Below are positions 1 through 6,048 of a stretch of DNA of 10,982 nt, in pieces. Below the pieces are notes generated by a model that was not told where the DNA came from, did not search any database, and saw nothing but the letters and a program-made list of their open reading frames with translations. The stretch is from Acidobacteriota bacterium (lineage in GTDB: Bacteria > Actinomycetota > Acidimicrobiia > Acidimicrobiales > UBA8190). The position numbers and the translations under genes are program-made. Every line of letters starts with the position of its first letter. Within the stretch, counting starts at the first letter, position 1. Location of the stretch: contig JAGWNV010000061.1 in the NCBI GenBank assembly GCA_028872975.1, positions 1-10,982 on the forward strand, written 5' to 3'.

Positions 1-438
1 CGGGCCGGGCACCGCGGCGGCACCCTCTTCGGCCTGGACCTCGACGCCCAGCGCCGCATCGTCGAGCTCGTCGCCGCGCTGGTGACGGCCGACTACCCCG
101 CCGTGCTGGTCGACGCCCTCCACGACGTCTCCTCGGGCGGGCTCGGGCTGTGCCTGGCCGAGGGCGCGGCGGCGACCGGGGTGGGGGCCACGGTGGGCGG
201 CGTCGACGGGCATGGCGGGCTCTTCTCGGAGTCCCCGGGACGGGTGGTGCTGTGCAGCTCGCGGCCCGAGGAGGTCCTGTCCCGGGCCGAGGCGGCCGGG
301 GTGCCGGCCGCCGTGATCGGGACCGCCGGTGGGGAGCGCCTGGCCGTGGAGGGCCTCGTCGACCTCCCGGTCGCCGAGCTCGTCCGGGCCTGGCGCCGGG
401 CCCTGCCCGCCGCCCTGGGCGACGCCGTCCCCGCCTGA
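1..438 (+). CDS. purL: Phosphoribosylformylglycinamidine synthase subunit II (PurL), C-terminal part
   Basis: Only the last 145 codons are present; the 5' part lies left of the window, and the frame ends at TGA 436-438. PurL is the synthetase subunit that turns FGAR, glutamine-derived ammonia and ATP into FGAM in the cytoplasm, the fourth step of de novo purine synthesis. The visible part matches the C-terminal AIRS-type domain. It contains the motif LHDVSSGGLGLCLAE (about residues 40-54 of the fragment; family form HDVSDGGL..ALAE), then LFSESPGRVVL (about 76-86), and ends with a VAELVRAWRRALPAAL helix typical of PurL. The rest of a pur cluster (purF, purM) follows on the same strand but is separated by an opposing PHP gene, so purL and purF are probably not on one transcript. 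A PurM-like protein shares this fold, but the DVSSGG and FSES motifs favour PurL. Confidence 0.9.
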   Translation, partial: RAGHRGGTLFGLDLDAQRRIVELVAALVTADYPAVLVDALHDVSSGGLGLCLAEGAAATGVGATVGGVDGHGGLFSESPGRVVLCSSRPEEVLSRAEAAGVPAAVIGTAGGERLAVEGLVDLPVAELVRAWRRALPAALGDAVPA

Positions 439-449
439 GCCCCGCCGAC

Positions 450-474
450 GGACGGCGCCCGGGAGGCGTCGCCC
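450..474. terminator. Stem-loop between convergent purL and PHP gene, candidate bidirectional terminator
   Basis: Bases 450-459 (GGACGGCGCC) can pair with 465-474 (GGCGTCGCCC) around a 5-nt loop CGGGA. This gives a 10-bp stem with one A/C mismatch and one G-U pair. The near-symmetry means a similar stem can form in RNA from either strand, and it sits in the 52-bp gap between the two facing stop codons, where a shared terminator would be expected. There is no T tract on either side, so intrinsic termination is an inference from position and pairing only. Confidence 0.4.
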
Positions 475-490
475 TCGGCGCGTGCCGGTC

Positions 491-1354
491 CTAGGGCCGC
501 CGGGCGGCGAGCTGCTCGAGGACGTCGTCGGGCACCGACAGGTCGCCCTTCCCGGTGCCGACCGACAGGGTGGGCTTGAAGGTGCCGTGGAAGTCCGAGC
601 CCCCCGTCGCCACCATGCCCGTCCGCCTGGCCAGGGCGACGAGCCCGGCCCGCTCCTCGGGGGTGTAGGCGCCGTAGTGGGCCTCCACCCCGGCCAGGCC
701 CTCCCCGGCCAGGTCCCGCACCACCGACTCGAGGTCGGCCGGCCCGAGGCCGAGGCTCAGGGGATGGGCGAGGACGGCCACGGCCCCCGACCCGCGCGCC
801 AGGCGGGCGGCGTCGGCGGTCTCCAGGCGGGCCTTGGGGACATAGGCGGGGCGGTCGTCGGCCAGCCACCGGTCGAAGGCGTCCTGGACGTCGGCGGCAT
901 GGCCGTGGCGGACGAGGATGCGGGCGAAGTGGGGCCGGCCCACGCCCCCCTCGTTGCCGGCCTCGGCCACGAGCTCGTCCCAGTCGACGGGCGCCCCCAG
1001 CTCGGCCAGCCGGGCCACGAGCGCGTCGTTGCGCCGGCGCCGGTCGAGGCGCAGCGCCCGCAGCTCGTCCTGGAGCGGGCCGTCGCCGTCCTCGACGAAG
1101 TAGCACAGCACGTGCGCCGAGCCGCTGGCCCGGGCGCCGCTCGAGGCCGTGGGCTTGAGGCAGGACACTTCGCAGCCCCGGATGAGCTCGACCCCCACCG
1201 CCGCCGCCGACTCGGCCGCCTCGGCCAGCCCGTCCAAGGTGTCGTGGTCGGTGAGGGCCACCGTCCGGCACCCGGCGGCGGCGGCCAGCTCGGGGATCCG
1301 GGCCGGCGCCTCGGAGCCGTCGGAGACGTTCGAGTGGGTGTGGAGGTCGATCAC
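491..1354 (-). CDS. PHP-domain phosphoesterase (RNase AM / nucleoside 3',5'-bisphosphate phosphatase-like)
   Basis: A 287-residue protein with a complete PHP metal site. The N-terminal DLHTHSNVSDG (residues 3-13) supplies the first His pair and Asp. TDHDT follows (35-39), then CEVS (61-64, metal Glu), GRPHFARILV (mid-protein insert), LAHP, GVEAHY, and near the C-terminus GGSDFHG with Asp254 and His256. This order and length (about 290 residues) match the YciV/RNase AM group, which removes phosphates from nucleoside 3',5'-bisphosphates and trims RNA 5' ends. Substrate choice within the group cannot be read from sequence. The GTG at 1354-1352 is chosen because the PHP motif begins two codons later; the frame stays open further upstream only because of the high GC and runs antisense into purF. 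No Shine-Dalgarno site is visible; a TAGCCT box lies 10 nt upstream. The gene faces purL (52-bp gap) and diverges from purF. Confidence 0.87.
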   Translation of the reverse strand: MIDLHTHSNVSDGSEAPARIPELAAAAGCRTVALTDHDTLDGLAEAAESAAAVGVELIRGCEVSCLKPTASSGARASGSAHVLCYFVEDGDGPLQDELRALRLDRRRRNDALVARLAELGAPVDWDELVAEAGNEGGVGRPHFARILVRHGHAADVQDAFDRWLADDRPAYVPKARLETADAARLARGSGAVAVLAHPLSLGLGPADLESVVRDLAGEGLAGVEAHYGAYTPEERAGLVALARRTGMVATGGSDFHGTFKPTLSVGTGKGDLSVPDDVLEQLAARRP

Positions 1355-1364
1355 GGTGCCGGGC

Positions 1365-1370
1365 AGGCTA
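1365..1370 (-). promoter_or_regulatory. -10-like box TAGCCT for the PHP gene
   Basis: On the minus strand TAGCCT fits the actinobacterial TAnnnT -10 consensus and lies 10 nt before the GTG start. A start site about 7 nt downstream would leave a leader of only a few bases, which agrees with the lack of a Shine-Dalgarno sequence. No clear -35 box is visible. The hexamer alone is weak evidence. Confidence 0.35.
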
Positions 1371-1405
1371 ACCCGCCCCCGGGTCCGAAACGGCCGGGCC
1401 ACCCA

Positions 1406-1421
1406 CCCGGTAGGCTCGTCG
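1406..1421 (+). promoter_or_regulatory. Putative purF-purM-pyrE promoter with -10 box TAGGCT
   Basis: The block CCCGGTAGGCTCGTCG contains TAGGCT (1411-1416), a TAnnnT -10 match. The same 16-mer occurs with one change upstream of egtB (4707-4722) and with two changes upstream of the phosphate transporter (9428-9443), each time before a plus-strand transcription unit. The predicted start near 1423 would give a leader of about 115 nt to the preferred purF ATG. No convincing -35 hexamer is seen. It shares the 183-bp divergent spacer with the PHP promoter. Confidence 0.45.
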
Positions 1422-1537
1422 TGCGGCCCATCGGCACCTGTCGCTGCTCGGCGCGCGACGTGGCGGCTGGGCCCAGCGGAGGGCACAGGGCGCACGATGA
1501 GGGCGATGGGGAGAGGCCTTCGGCCGGTGACGGCCCG

Positions 1538-2980
1538 ATGAAGGAAGCCTGCGGCGTCTTCGGCGTCTACGCCCCGGGGCGGGCGGTGGCCCAGCTGACC
1601 TTCGACGGCCTCCACGCCCTCCAGCACCGGGGCCAGGAGTCCGCCGGGATGGCGGTGGGCGACGGCGAGGCCATCACCGTGGTGAAGGACATGGGCCTCG
1701 TGACCGCCGTCTTCGACGAGCGCACCGTGTCCTGCCTGCCCGGCCATCTGGCCGTGGGCCACACCCGGTACTCGACCACGGGCGCCTCGACGTGGCGCAA
1801 CGCCCAGCCCGTCTACCGCTCGGTGGGCGGGGCGGGATTCGCGCTGGGCCACAACGGCAACCTCACCAACACCGCCGAGCTGGCCGAGGCGGCCGGGATG
1901 CTGCCCGGTGTGGTGGCCTCCGACAGCGACCTCGTGGCCGAGCTCTTGGCCGCCTCGGCCGCCTTCTCCGAGCCGGCCGCCGACGGCGAGGCTGCTCCGG
2001 GCGCCGGCCTGGAGGCGGCCCTCCTCGAGATCCTCCCCCGGCTGCGCGGCGCCTTCTCCTTCGTGCTCCTCGACGCCACCAGGGTGATGGGGGCGCGCGA
2101 TCCCGCCGGCCTTCGTCCCCTCTGCCTAGGCCGGCTGGGTCCGGCCGAGGCCCCCGAGGGCTGGGTCCTCGCCTCGGAGTCCCCGGCCCTCGACATCGTG
2201 GGCGCCGCCTTCGTGCGCGAGCTCGAGCCCGGTGAGCTCGTCGTCGTCGACGGCGACGGGGTCCGCTCGCGGCGCTACGTGGACGACGGCGCCGTGGACC
2301 CGCACCTGTGCATCTTCGAGTTCGTCTACTTCGCCCGGCCCGACAGCCGGCTCTACGGCCGCGAGGTCCACGGCGCCCGCCGGCGCATGGGGGAGCTCCT
2401 CGCCCTCCAGGCGCCCGCCGACGCCGATCTCGTCATGGGCGTGCCCGAGTCGGGCGTGCCCGCCGCCGAGGGCTTCGCCCGGGCGAGCGGCATCCCCCAC
2501 GGCCAGGGCCTCGTGAAGAACCGCTACATCGGCCGGACCTTCATCACCCCGAACCAGTCGGCGCGGGCCGAGGGTGTGCGTCGCAAGCTCAACCCCCTCC
2601 GGGAGAACATCGCCGGCAAGCGGATCGTCGTGGTGGACGACTCCATCGTCCGGGGCACGACCCAGCGGGCCGTGGTGCGGATGCTGCGCGAGGCCGGGGC
2701 CACCGCCGTGCACCTGCGGATCTCCTCGCCACCGCTCATGTGGCCCTGCTTCTACGGGATCGACATCCCGAGCGAGGAGGAGCTCATCGCCGCCAGGAGC
2801 ACGGTCCCCGAGATCGAGGCCTTCCTCGGGGTGGACTCGCTCGCCTACCTGTCGCTCGACAACCTCGTGGCCGCCATCGACGCCCCGGGGGCGGGGTTCT
2901 GCACGGCCTGCCTGACCGGCGAGTACCCGGTGCCCGTGCCGCGCCCGGCCGAGGTGGCGGCGGCGCGGACCACCGCCTGA
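1538..2980 (+). CDS. purF: Amidophosphoribosyltransferase (PurF), Fe-S type
   Basis: PurF makes 5-phosphoribosylamine from PRPP and glutamine, the committed step of purine synthesis. The 480-residue product has an N-terminal class II glutaminase: Cys5 in ACGVFGV is the nucleophile after removal of a short propeptide. It is followed by ALQHRGQESAGM, GHTRYSTTG and GHNGNLTN. The C-terminal phosphoribosyltransferase half has PESGVPAAEGFARASG, KNRYIGRTFI and the PRPP loop VVDDSIVRGTT (about 365-375). Cys258, Cys404, Cys455 and Cys458 sit where the Bacillus subtilis-type enzyme binds a [4Fe-4S] cluster, so this is the oxygen-sensitive class. ATG 1538 is chosen because it directly precedes the conserved Cys and has GGTGA 7 nt upstream. 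In-frame GTG codons at 1421 and 1460 would add a 39- or 26-residue propeptide, a style known in mycobacterial PurF. First gene of purF-purM-pyrE. Confidence 0.95.
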   Translation: MKEACGVFGVYAPGRAVAQLTFDGLHALQHRGQESAGMAVGDGEAITVVKDMGLVTAVFDERTVSCLPGHLAVGHTRYSTTGASTWRNAQPVYRSVGGAGFALGHNGNLTNTAELAEAAGMLPGVVASDSDLVAELLAASAAFSEPAADGEAAPGAGLEAALLEILPRLRGAFSFVLLDATRVMGARDPAGLRPLCLGRLGPAEAPEGWVLASESPALDIVGAAFVRELEPGELVVVDGDGVRSRRYVDDGAVDPHLCIFEFVYFARPDSRLYGREVHGARRRMGELLALQAPADADLVMGVPESGVPAAEGFARASGIPHGQGLVKNRYIGRTFITPNQSARAEGVRRKLNPLRENIAGKRIVVVDDSIVRGTTQRAVVRMLREAGATAVHLRISSPPLMWPCFYGIDIPSEEELIAARSTVPEIEAFLGVDSLAYLSLDNLVAAIDAPGAGFCTACLTGEYPVPVPRPAEVAAARTTA

Positions 2981-2982
2981 CC

Positions 2983-4050
2983 TTGGCCGCCGACGACAGG
3001 GCGCCGGCGCCTGCCACCTACCGGTCGGCCGGGGTCGACATCTCGGCGGGCGACGAGGCCGTCCAGCGCATCCGGGCGGCGGTGGCGGCCACCGCCCGTC
3101 CCGAGGTCCTGGGATCGCTGGGCGGCTTCGCCGGGTGCTTCGCCTTCCCGTCCGGCTACCACCACCCCGTCCTCGTGAGCTCCACCGACGGGGTGGGGAC
3201 GAAGACGGCGGTGGCGACGGCCACGGGCCGCTTCGGCACCATCGGGATCGACCTCGTGGCCATGTGCGTCGACGACCTCGTCTGCACCGGCGCCGAGCCC
3301 CTCTTCCTCCTCGACTACGTGGCGGTGGGCGTCCTCGAGCCGGGCCGGATGGAGCAGGTCGTCTCCGGCGTGGCCGAGGGCTGCCGCCGGGCCGGCTGCG
3401 CGCTCCTCGGCGGGGAGATGGCCGAGCACGGCGACACCGTGCCGGCCGGCCACGTCGACCTGGCCGGCTTCGCCGTCGGGGTGGTGGAGCAGCAGGAGAT
3501 GCTCGGCCCCGAGCGGGTCCGGGCCGGCGACGTCCTCCTGGGCCTGCCCTCCCCGGGGCTGCGGTCCAACGGCTACAGCCTGGCCCGCCACGTGCTCCTC
3601 GAGCGCGCCGGGCTGTCCCTCGAGGCCCCGGCCTGGGAGGGCGCCGGCCACAGCCTGGCCGACGAGCTCCTCGAGCCCTCGGTCGTCTACACCCCCTGGG
3701 TGCTGGCGGCGCGCGCCGCGGTGGGGGCGGCGGGGCTCCATGCCGCCGCCCACGTGACCGGCGGGGGCATCCCCGGGAACCTCCGCCGGGTGCTCCCCGC
3801 CGACCTCGACGCCCGGGTCGAGACGGGCCGGTGGGCCGAGCCGCGCATCTTCGGCGAGATCCGGCGGCTGGGCGCGGTGGCCGAGGAGGAGATGGCTGAA
3901 GTGTTCAACCTCGGCCTCGGCATGGTGCTCGTCGTCGACCCCGCCGCCGTGGACGCCGTCGCCGACGCCGTCGACGGCGCCGGCGGGCGCGCCCTCGAGG
4001 TGGGCACTGTGGTCGACGGCGGGGGCAGCGTCGAGCTGGTGCGGCCGTGA
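2983..4050 (+). CDS. purM: Phosphoribosylformylglycinamidine cyclo-ligase (PurM, AIR synthetase)
   Basis: PurM closes the imidazole ring, turning FGAM and ATP into aminoimidazole ribotide, the fifth purine step and the one after PurL. The 355-residue protein is close to the usual 345. It begins with the family signature YRSAGVDISAGDEAV (13-27), then SSTDGVGTKTAVA (66-78, ATP/metal loop), DDLVCTGAEPLFLLDY (97-112), GGEMAEH (143-149), PSPGLRSNGYSLAR, HVTGGGIPGNLRRVLP and a C-terminal EEEMAEVFNLGLGMVLVV. The TTG at 2983-2985, two bases after the purF stop, is the only normal start codon near the expected N-terminus. No Shine-Dalgarno site is clear, so translation is probably coupled to purF; a start a few codons away cannot be ruled out. 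Its stop overlaps the pyrE start (GTGA). Confidence 0.93.
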   Translation: MAADDRAPAPATYRSAGVDISAGDEAVQRIRAAVAATARPEVLGSLGGFAGCFAFPSGYHHPVLVSSTDGVGTKTAVATATGRFGTIGIDLVAMCVDDLVCTGAEPLFLLDYVAVGVLEPGRMEQVVSGVAEGCRRAGCALLGGEMAEHGDTVPAGHVDLAGFAVGVVEQQEMLGPERVRAGDVLLGLPSPGLRSNGYSLARHVLLERAGLSLEAPAWEGAGHSLADELLEPSVVYTPWVLAARAAVGAAGLHAAAHVTGGGIPGNLRRVLPADLDARVETGRWAEPRIFGEIRRLGAVAEEEMAEVFNLGLGMVLVVDPAAVDAVADAVDGAGGRALEVGTVVDGGGSVELVRP

Positions 4051-4619
4051 CCTTCGCCGCCGGCCCCGAGCAGCGCCTGGCGGCGCTGCGCACCCATCTC
4101 CTCGGCCACTCGGTGCGGGTGGGCGACTTCGTGCTCAAGTCGGGCCGGCGGTCGACGTGGTTCATCGACTCGAAGCAGACCGTGTGCCGGCCCGAGGGGA
4201 TGCTCCTCGTGGCCGAGGCCGTCCTCGACGTCCTGCCCGACGACGCCACCGCCATCGGCGGGCTCACCATGGGGGCGGACCCCGTCGCCTTCGTCACCGC
4301 CGGGGTGGCGGCGGCCCGGGGGCGGCCGCTCAAGGCCTTCAGCGTCCGCAAGGAGGAGAAGGACCACGGCGGGGGCGGCCGGGTGGCCGGGGCCCTCGAC
4401 GCCGGCGACCGGGTGGTGGTGACCGAGGACACCGTGACCCGGGGCACCTCCATGCTCCAGGCCGTCGAGGCGGTCCGGGCCGCCGGCGCCCACGTTGTGC
4501 TGGCCGTGGCCGTCGTGGACCGGGGCGGGGCGGCGGGCCGGCTGCTCGAGGGGGTGGGGGTGGCCTTCCGGGCCCTGGTGGGCGCCCCCGACCTGGGCTT
4601 CGAGTTCGACGAGCCGTAG
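4047..4619 (+). CDS. pyrE: Orotate phosphoribosyltransferase (PyrE)
   Basis: PyrE joins orotate to PRPP, giving OMP and pyrophosphate, the fifth step of UMP synthesis. The 190-residue protein has the family N-terminus SGRRSTWFIDSKQTVCRPEG, the mobile catalytic loop RKEEKDHGGGG (101-111, with Lys102, Lys105 and His107), and the PRPP-binding loop VVTEDTVTRGTS (124-135, acidic pair Glu127-Asp128). The RKExKDHG loop separates it from adenine or hypoxanthine phosphoribosyltransferases. The GTG start overlaps the purM TGA by three bases (GTGA), so it is translationally coupled and shares the purF-purM transcript. It is unusual in that a pyrimidine gene ends a purine operon. No pyrF or other pyr gene lies next to it within the window. 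Confidence 0.9.
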   Translation: MTFAAGPEQRLAALRTHLLGHSVRVGDFVLKSGRRSTWFIDSKQTVCRPEGMLLVAEAVLDVLPDDATAIGGLTMGADPVAFVTAGVAAARGRPLKAFSVRKEEKDHGGGGRVAGALDAGDRVVVTEDTVTRGTSMLQAVEAVRAAGAHVVLAVAVVDRGGAAGRLLEGVGVAFRALVGAPDLGFEFDEP

Positions 4620-4636
4620 CCCGCCGGCCACGCAGC

Positions 4637-4684
4637 GGGGTTCGCGGCTGCAAGCACCGGATTCCCCGCGAACTTCCGGGGAGT
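4637..4684 (+). terminator. Two overlapping stem-loops after pyrE, candidate 3'-end or regulatory structure
   Basis: Hairpin A pairs 4637-4647 (GGGGTTCGCGG) with 4666-4676 (CCGCGAACTTC): 11 bp including two G-U pairs, with an 18-nt loop. Hairpin B pairs 4661-4668 (ATTCCCCG) with 4677-4684 (CGGGGAGT) around an 8-nt loop, including one G-U pair. The arms of A and B overlap at 4666-4668, so only one can form fully at a time. The site lies just after pyrE and upstream of the predicted egtB promoter, so the simplest reading is the end of the pur-pyr transcript. No U tract follows. Confidence 0.4.
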
Positions 4685-4706
4685 GAGGGCCGTAACCGAT
4701 GCTCGT

Positions 4707-4722
4707 CCCGGTAGGTTCGTCG
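4707..4722 (+). promoter_or_regulatory. Putative egtB-egtD promoter with -10 box TAGGTT
   Basis: CCCGGTAGGTTCGTCG is 15/16 identical to the block upstream of purF. TAGGTT (4712-4717) fits TAnnnT. A start near 4724 would leave a leader of about 37 nt containing the GGGGAGA ribosome site (4750-4756). No -35 box is clear. The match between two independent operons supports a shared promoter type. Confidence 0.5.
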
Positions 4723-4749
4723 GCGCAGCGACCCGACCGGCGGCACGAC

Positions 4750-4756
4750 GGGGAGA
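4750..4756 (+). promoter_or_regulatory. Ribosome binding site of egtB
   Basis: GGGGAGA lies 4 nt before ATG 4761. It is one of the few clear Shine-Dalgarno sites in the window, and it decides the start at MADLMTTSD rather than at the upstream in-frame codon at 4683, which lies ahead of the predicted promoter. Confidence 0.6.
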
Positions 4757-4760
4757 CGGC

Positions 4761-6038
4761 ATGGCCGATCTGATGACGACGTCGGACCGCTCCGCCGCTC
4801 TGGCGGAGCGCTATCTGCAGGTGCGGGCCCGGACCGAGCTCCTGGCCGGGCCCCTCACCGCCGAGGACCAGACGGTGCAGTCGATGCCCGACGTGAGCCC
4901 GACCAAGTGGCACCGGGCCCACACCTCCTGGTTCTTCGAGACCTTCCTCCTCGAGCCCTCCCTGGCCGGCTACGGGGTCTTCGACCCCATGTACGGCTAC
5001 CTCTTCAACTCGTACTACGAGTCGGTGGGGGCCAGGCACCCGCGCCCGGCCCGCGGGGTGATCTCCCGGCCGGGCATCGCCGAGGTGGCCGCCTACCGGC
5101 GGCACGTGGACGAGGCCATGGCGGCGCTCCTCGGGGGCCTCGACGACGACAGGGCCCTGGGGCTCGTCGAGCTCGGCCTCCACCACGAGCAGCAGCACCA
5201 GGAGCTGCTGCTCATGGACGCCAAGCACGTCCTGTCGTGCAACCCCCTCCAGCCCCTCTACCGGGAGGCCCCGGCGACCTGGGGGGCGGCCAGGGCCGCG
5301 GCCGGGCCATCGGGCGTCCGCTGGCTCGAGCATCCCGGGGGGCTCGTCGAGATCGGCCACGACGGCGAGGGCTTCGCCTTCGACAACGAGTCGCCCCGCC
5401 ACCGGGTCGCCCTCGAGCCCTTCGCCCTCGCCGCCGACCTCGTGACCTGCGGGCAGTGGGCGCAGTTCGTGGCCGACGGCGGCTACCGGCGCCCCGAGCT
5501 GTGGCTGTCGGACGGCTGGGCCACCGTCCAGGCCGAGGGCTGGGAGGCGCCGCTGTACTGGTCGCCGGGCGACCGGGGCTGGCAGGTGTTCACCCTGCAC
5601 GGGCCCGAGCCCCTCGAGCCCGGCGAGCCGGTGGTGCACGTGAGCTACTACGAGGCCGACGCCTTCGCCCGCTGGGCCGGCGCCCGGCTCCCCACCGAGG
5701 CGGAGTGGGAGGCCTTTGCCGCCGGCGAGCAGGCCGGCACGGCCGGGCGGGCCACGGCCGGAGACGACGACGCCGTCCTGCACCCGCTGCCGGGCCGGGC
5801 CGGGCTCATGGGCGAGGTGTGGCAGTGGACCTCGAGCGCCTACAGCCCCTATCCGGGCTTCCACCCCGCCCCCGGGGCGGTCGGGGAGTACAACGGGAAG
5901 TTCATGGTCAACCAGATGGTGCTGCGCGGCGGCTGCTGCGCCACCCCGTCGGGCCACGCCCGGCCCACGTACCGCAACTTCTTCGCCCCGCCCTCGCGGT
6001 GGGCCTTCTCGGGCCTGCGCCTGGCCCGCGACGCCTGA
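4761..6038 (+). CDS. egtB: Hercynine oxygenase / ergothioneine sulfoxide synthase (EgtB)
   Basis: EgtB is a non-heme iron enzyme that uses O2 to join a thiol substrate to hercynine, making the C-S bond of ergothioneine. The 425-residue protein has an N-terminal DinB-like domain with the three-His iron site: His51 in KWHRAHTSWFFE, and His142 and His146 in LHHEQQHQELLLMDAKH. The C-terminal FGE-sulfatase-type fold contains RLPTEAEWEAFA (309-320), GEVWQWTSSAYSPYPGF (351-367), GEYNGKFMVNQMVLRGG and TYRNFFAPPSRWAFSGLRLARD. Arg92 and Arg95 in ARHPRPARG have the same spacing as the two arginines reported to bind gamma-glutamylcysteine in the mycobacterial-type enzyme, hinting at that co-substrate. 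Residues 392-393 are Cys-Cys; from memory relatives usually have a Ser in this GGS-type motif. It is the first gene of an operon with egtD; egtA, egtC and egtE are not in the window. Confidence 0.93.
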   Translation: MADLMTTSDRSAALAERYLQVRARTELLAGPLTAEDQTVQSMPDVSPTKWHRAHTSWFFETFLLEPSLAGYGVFDPMYGYLFNSYYESVGARHPRPARGVISRPGIAEVAAYRRHVDEAMAALLGGLDDDRALGLVELGLHHEQQHQELLLMDAKHVLSCNPLQPLYREAPATWGAARAAAGPSGVRWLEHPGGLVEIGHDGEGFAFDNESPRHRVALEPFALAADLVTCGQWAQFVADGGYRRPELWLSDGWATVQAEGWEAPLYWSPGDRGWQVFTLHGPEPLEPGEPVVHVSYYEADAFARWAGARLPTEAEWEAFAAGEQAGTAGRATAGDDDAVLHPLPGRAGLMGEVWQWTSSAYSPYPGFHPAPGAVGEYNGKFMVNQMVLRGGCCATPSGHARPTYRNFFAPPSRWAFSGLRLARDA

Positions 6039-6048
6039 GCGCCCGGCC

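Noticed and set aside
329..1537. The purF frame stays open far upstream, giving a possible 883-residue protein
   Set aside because: The upstream part is antisense to the clear PHP gene, has no recognisable domain and ends at the true PurF N-terminus; open frames of this kind are expected at this GC content.
1355..1852. N-terminal extension of the PHP protein upstream of GTG 1354
   Set aside because: It would overlap the divergent purF coding region and precede a PHP motif that normally begins within a few residues of the N-terminus.
4637..4676. GGTTCG-containing stretch considered as part of a tRNA T-arm
   Set aside because: No acceptor stem, anticodon arm or CCA-compatible end can be drawn around it; the inverted repeat is better explained as a hairpin.
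4683..4760. Upstream in-frame start for EgtB adding 26 residues
   Set aside because: The predicted -10 box lies inside the extension and a good ribosome site sits just before ATG 4761; the extra residues show no EgtB similarity.
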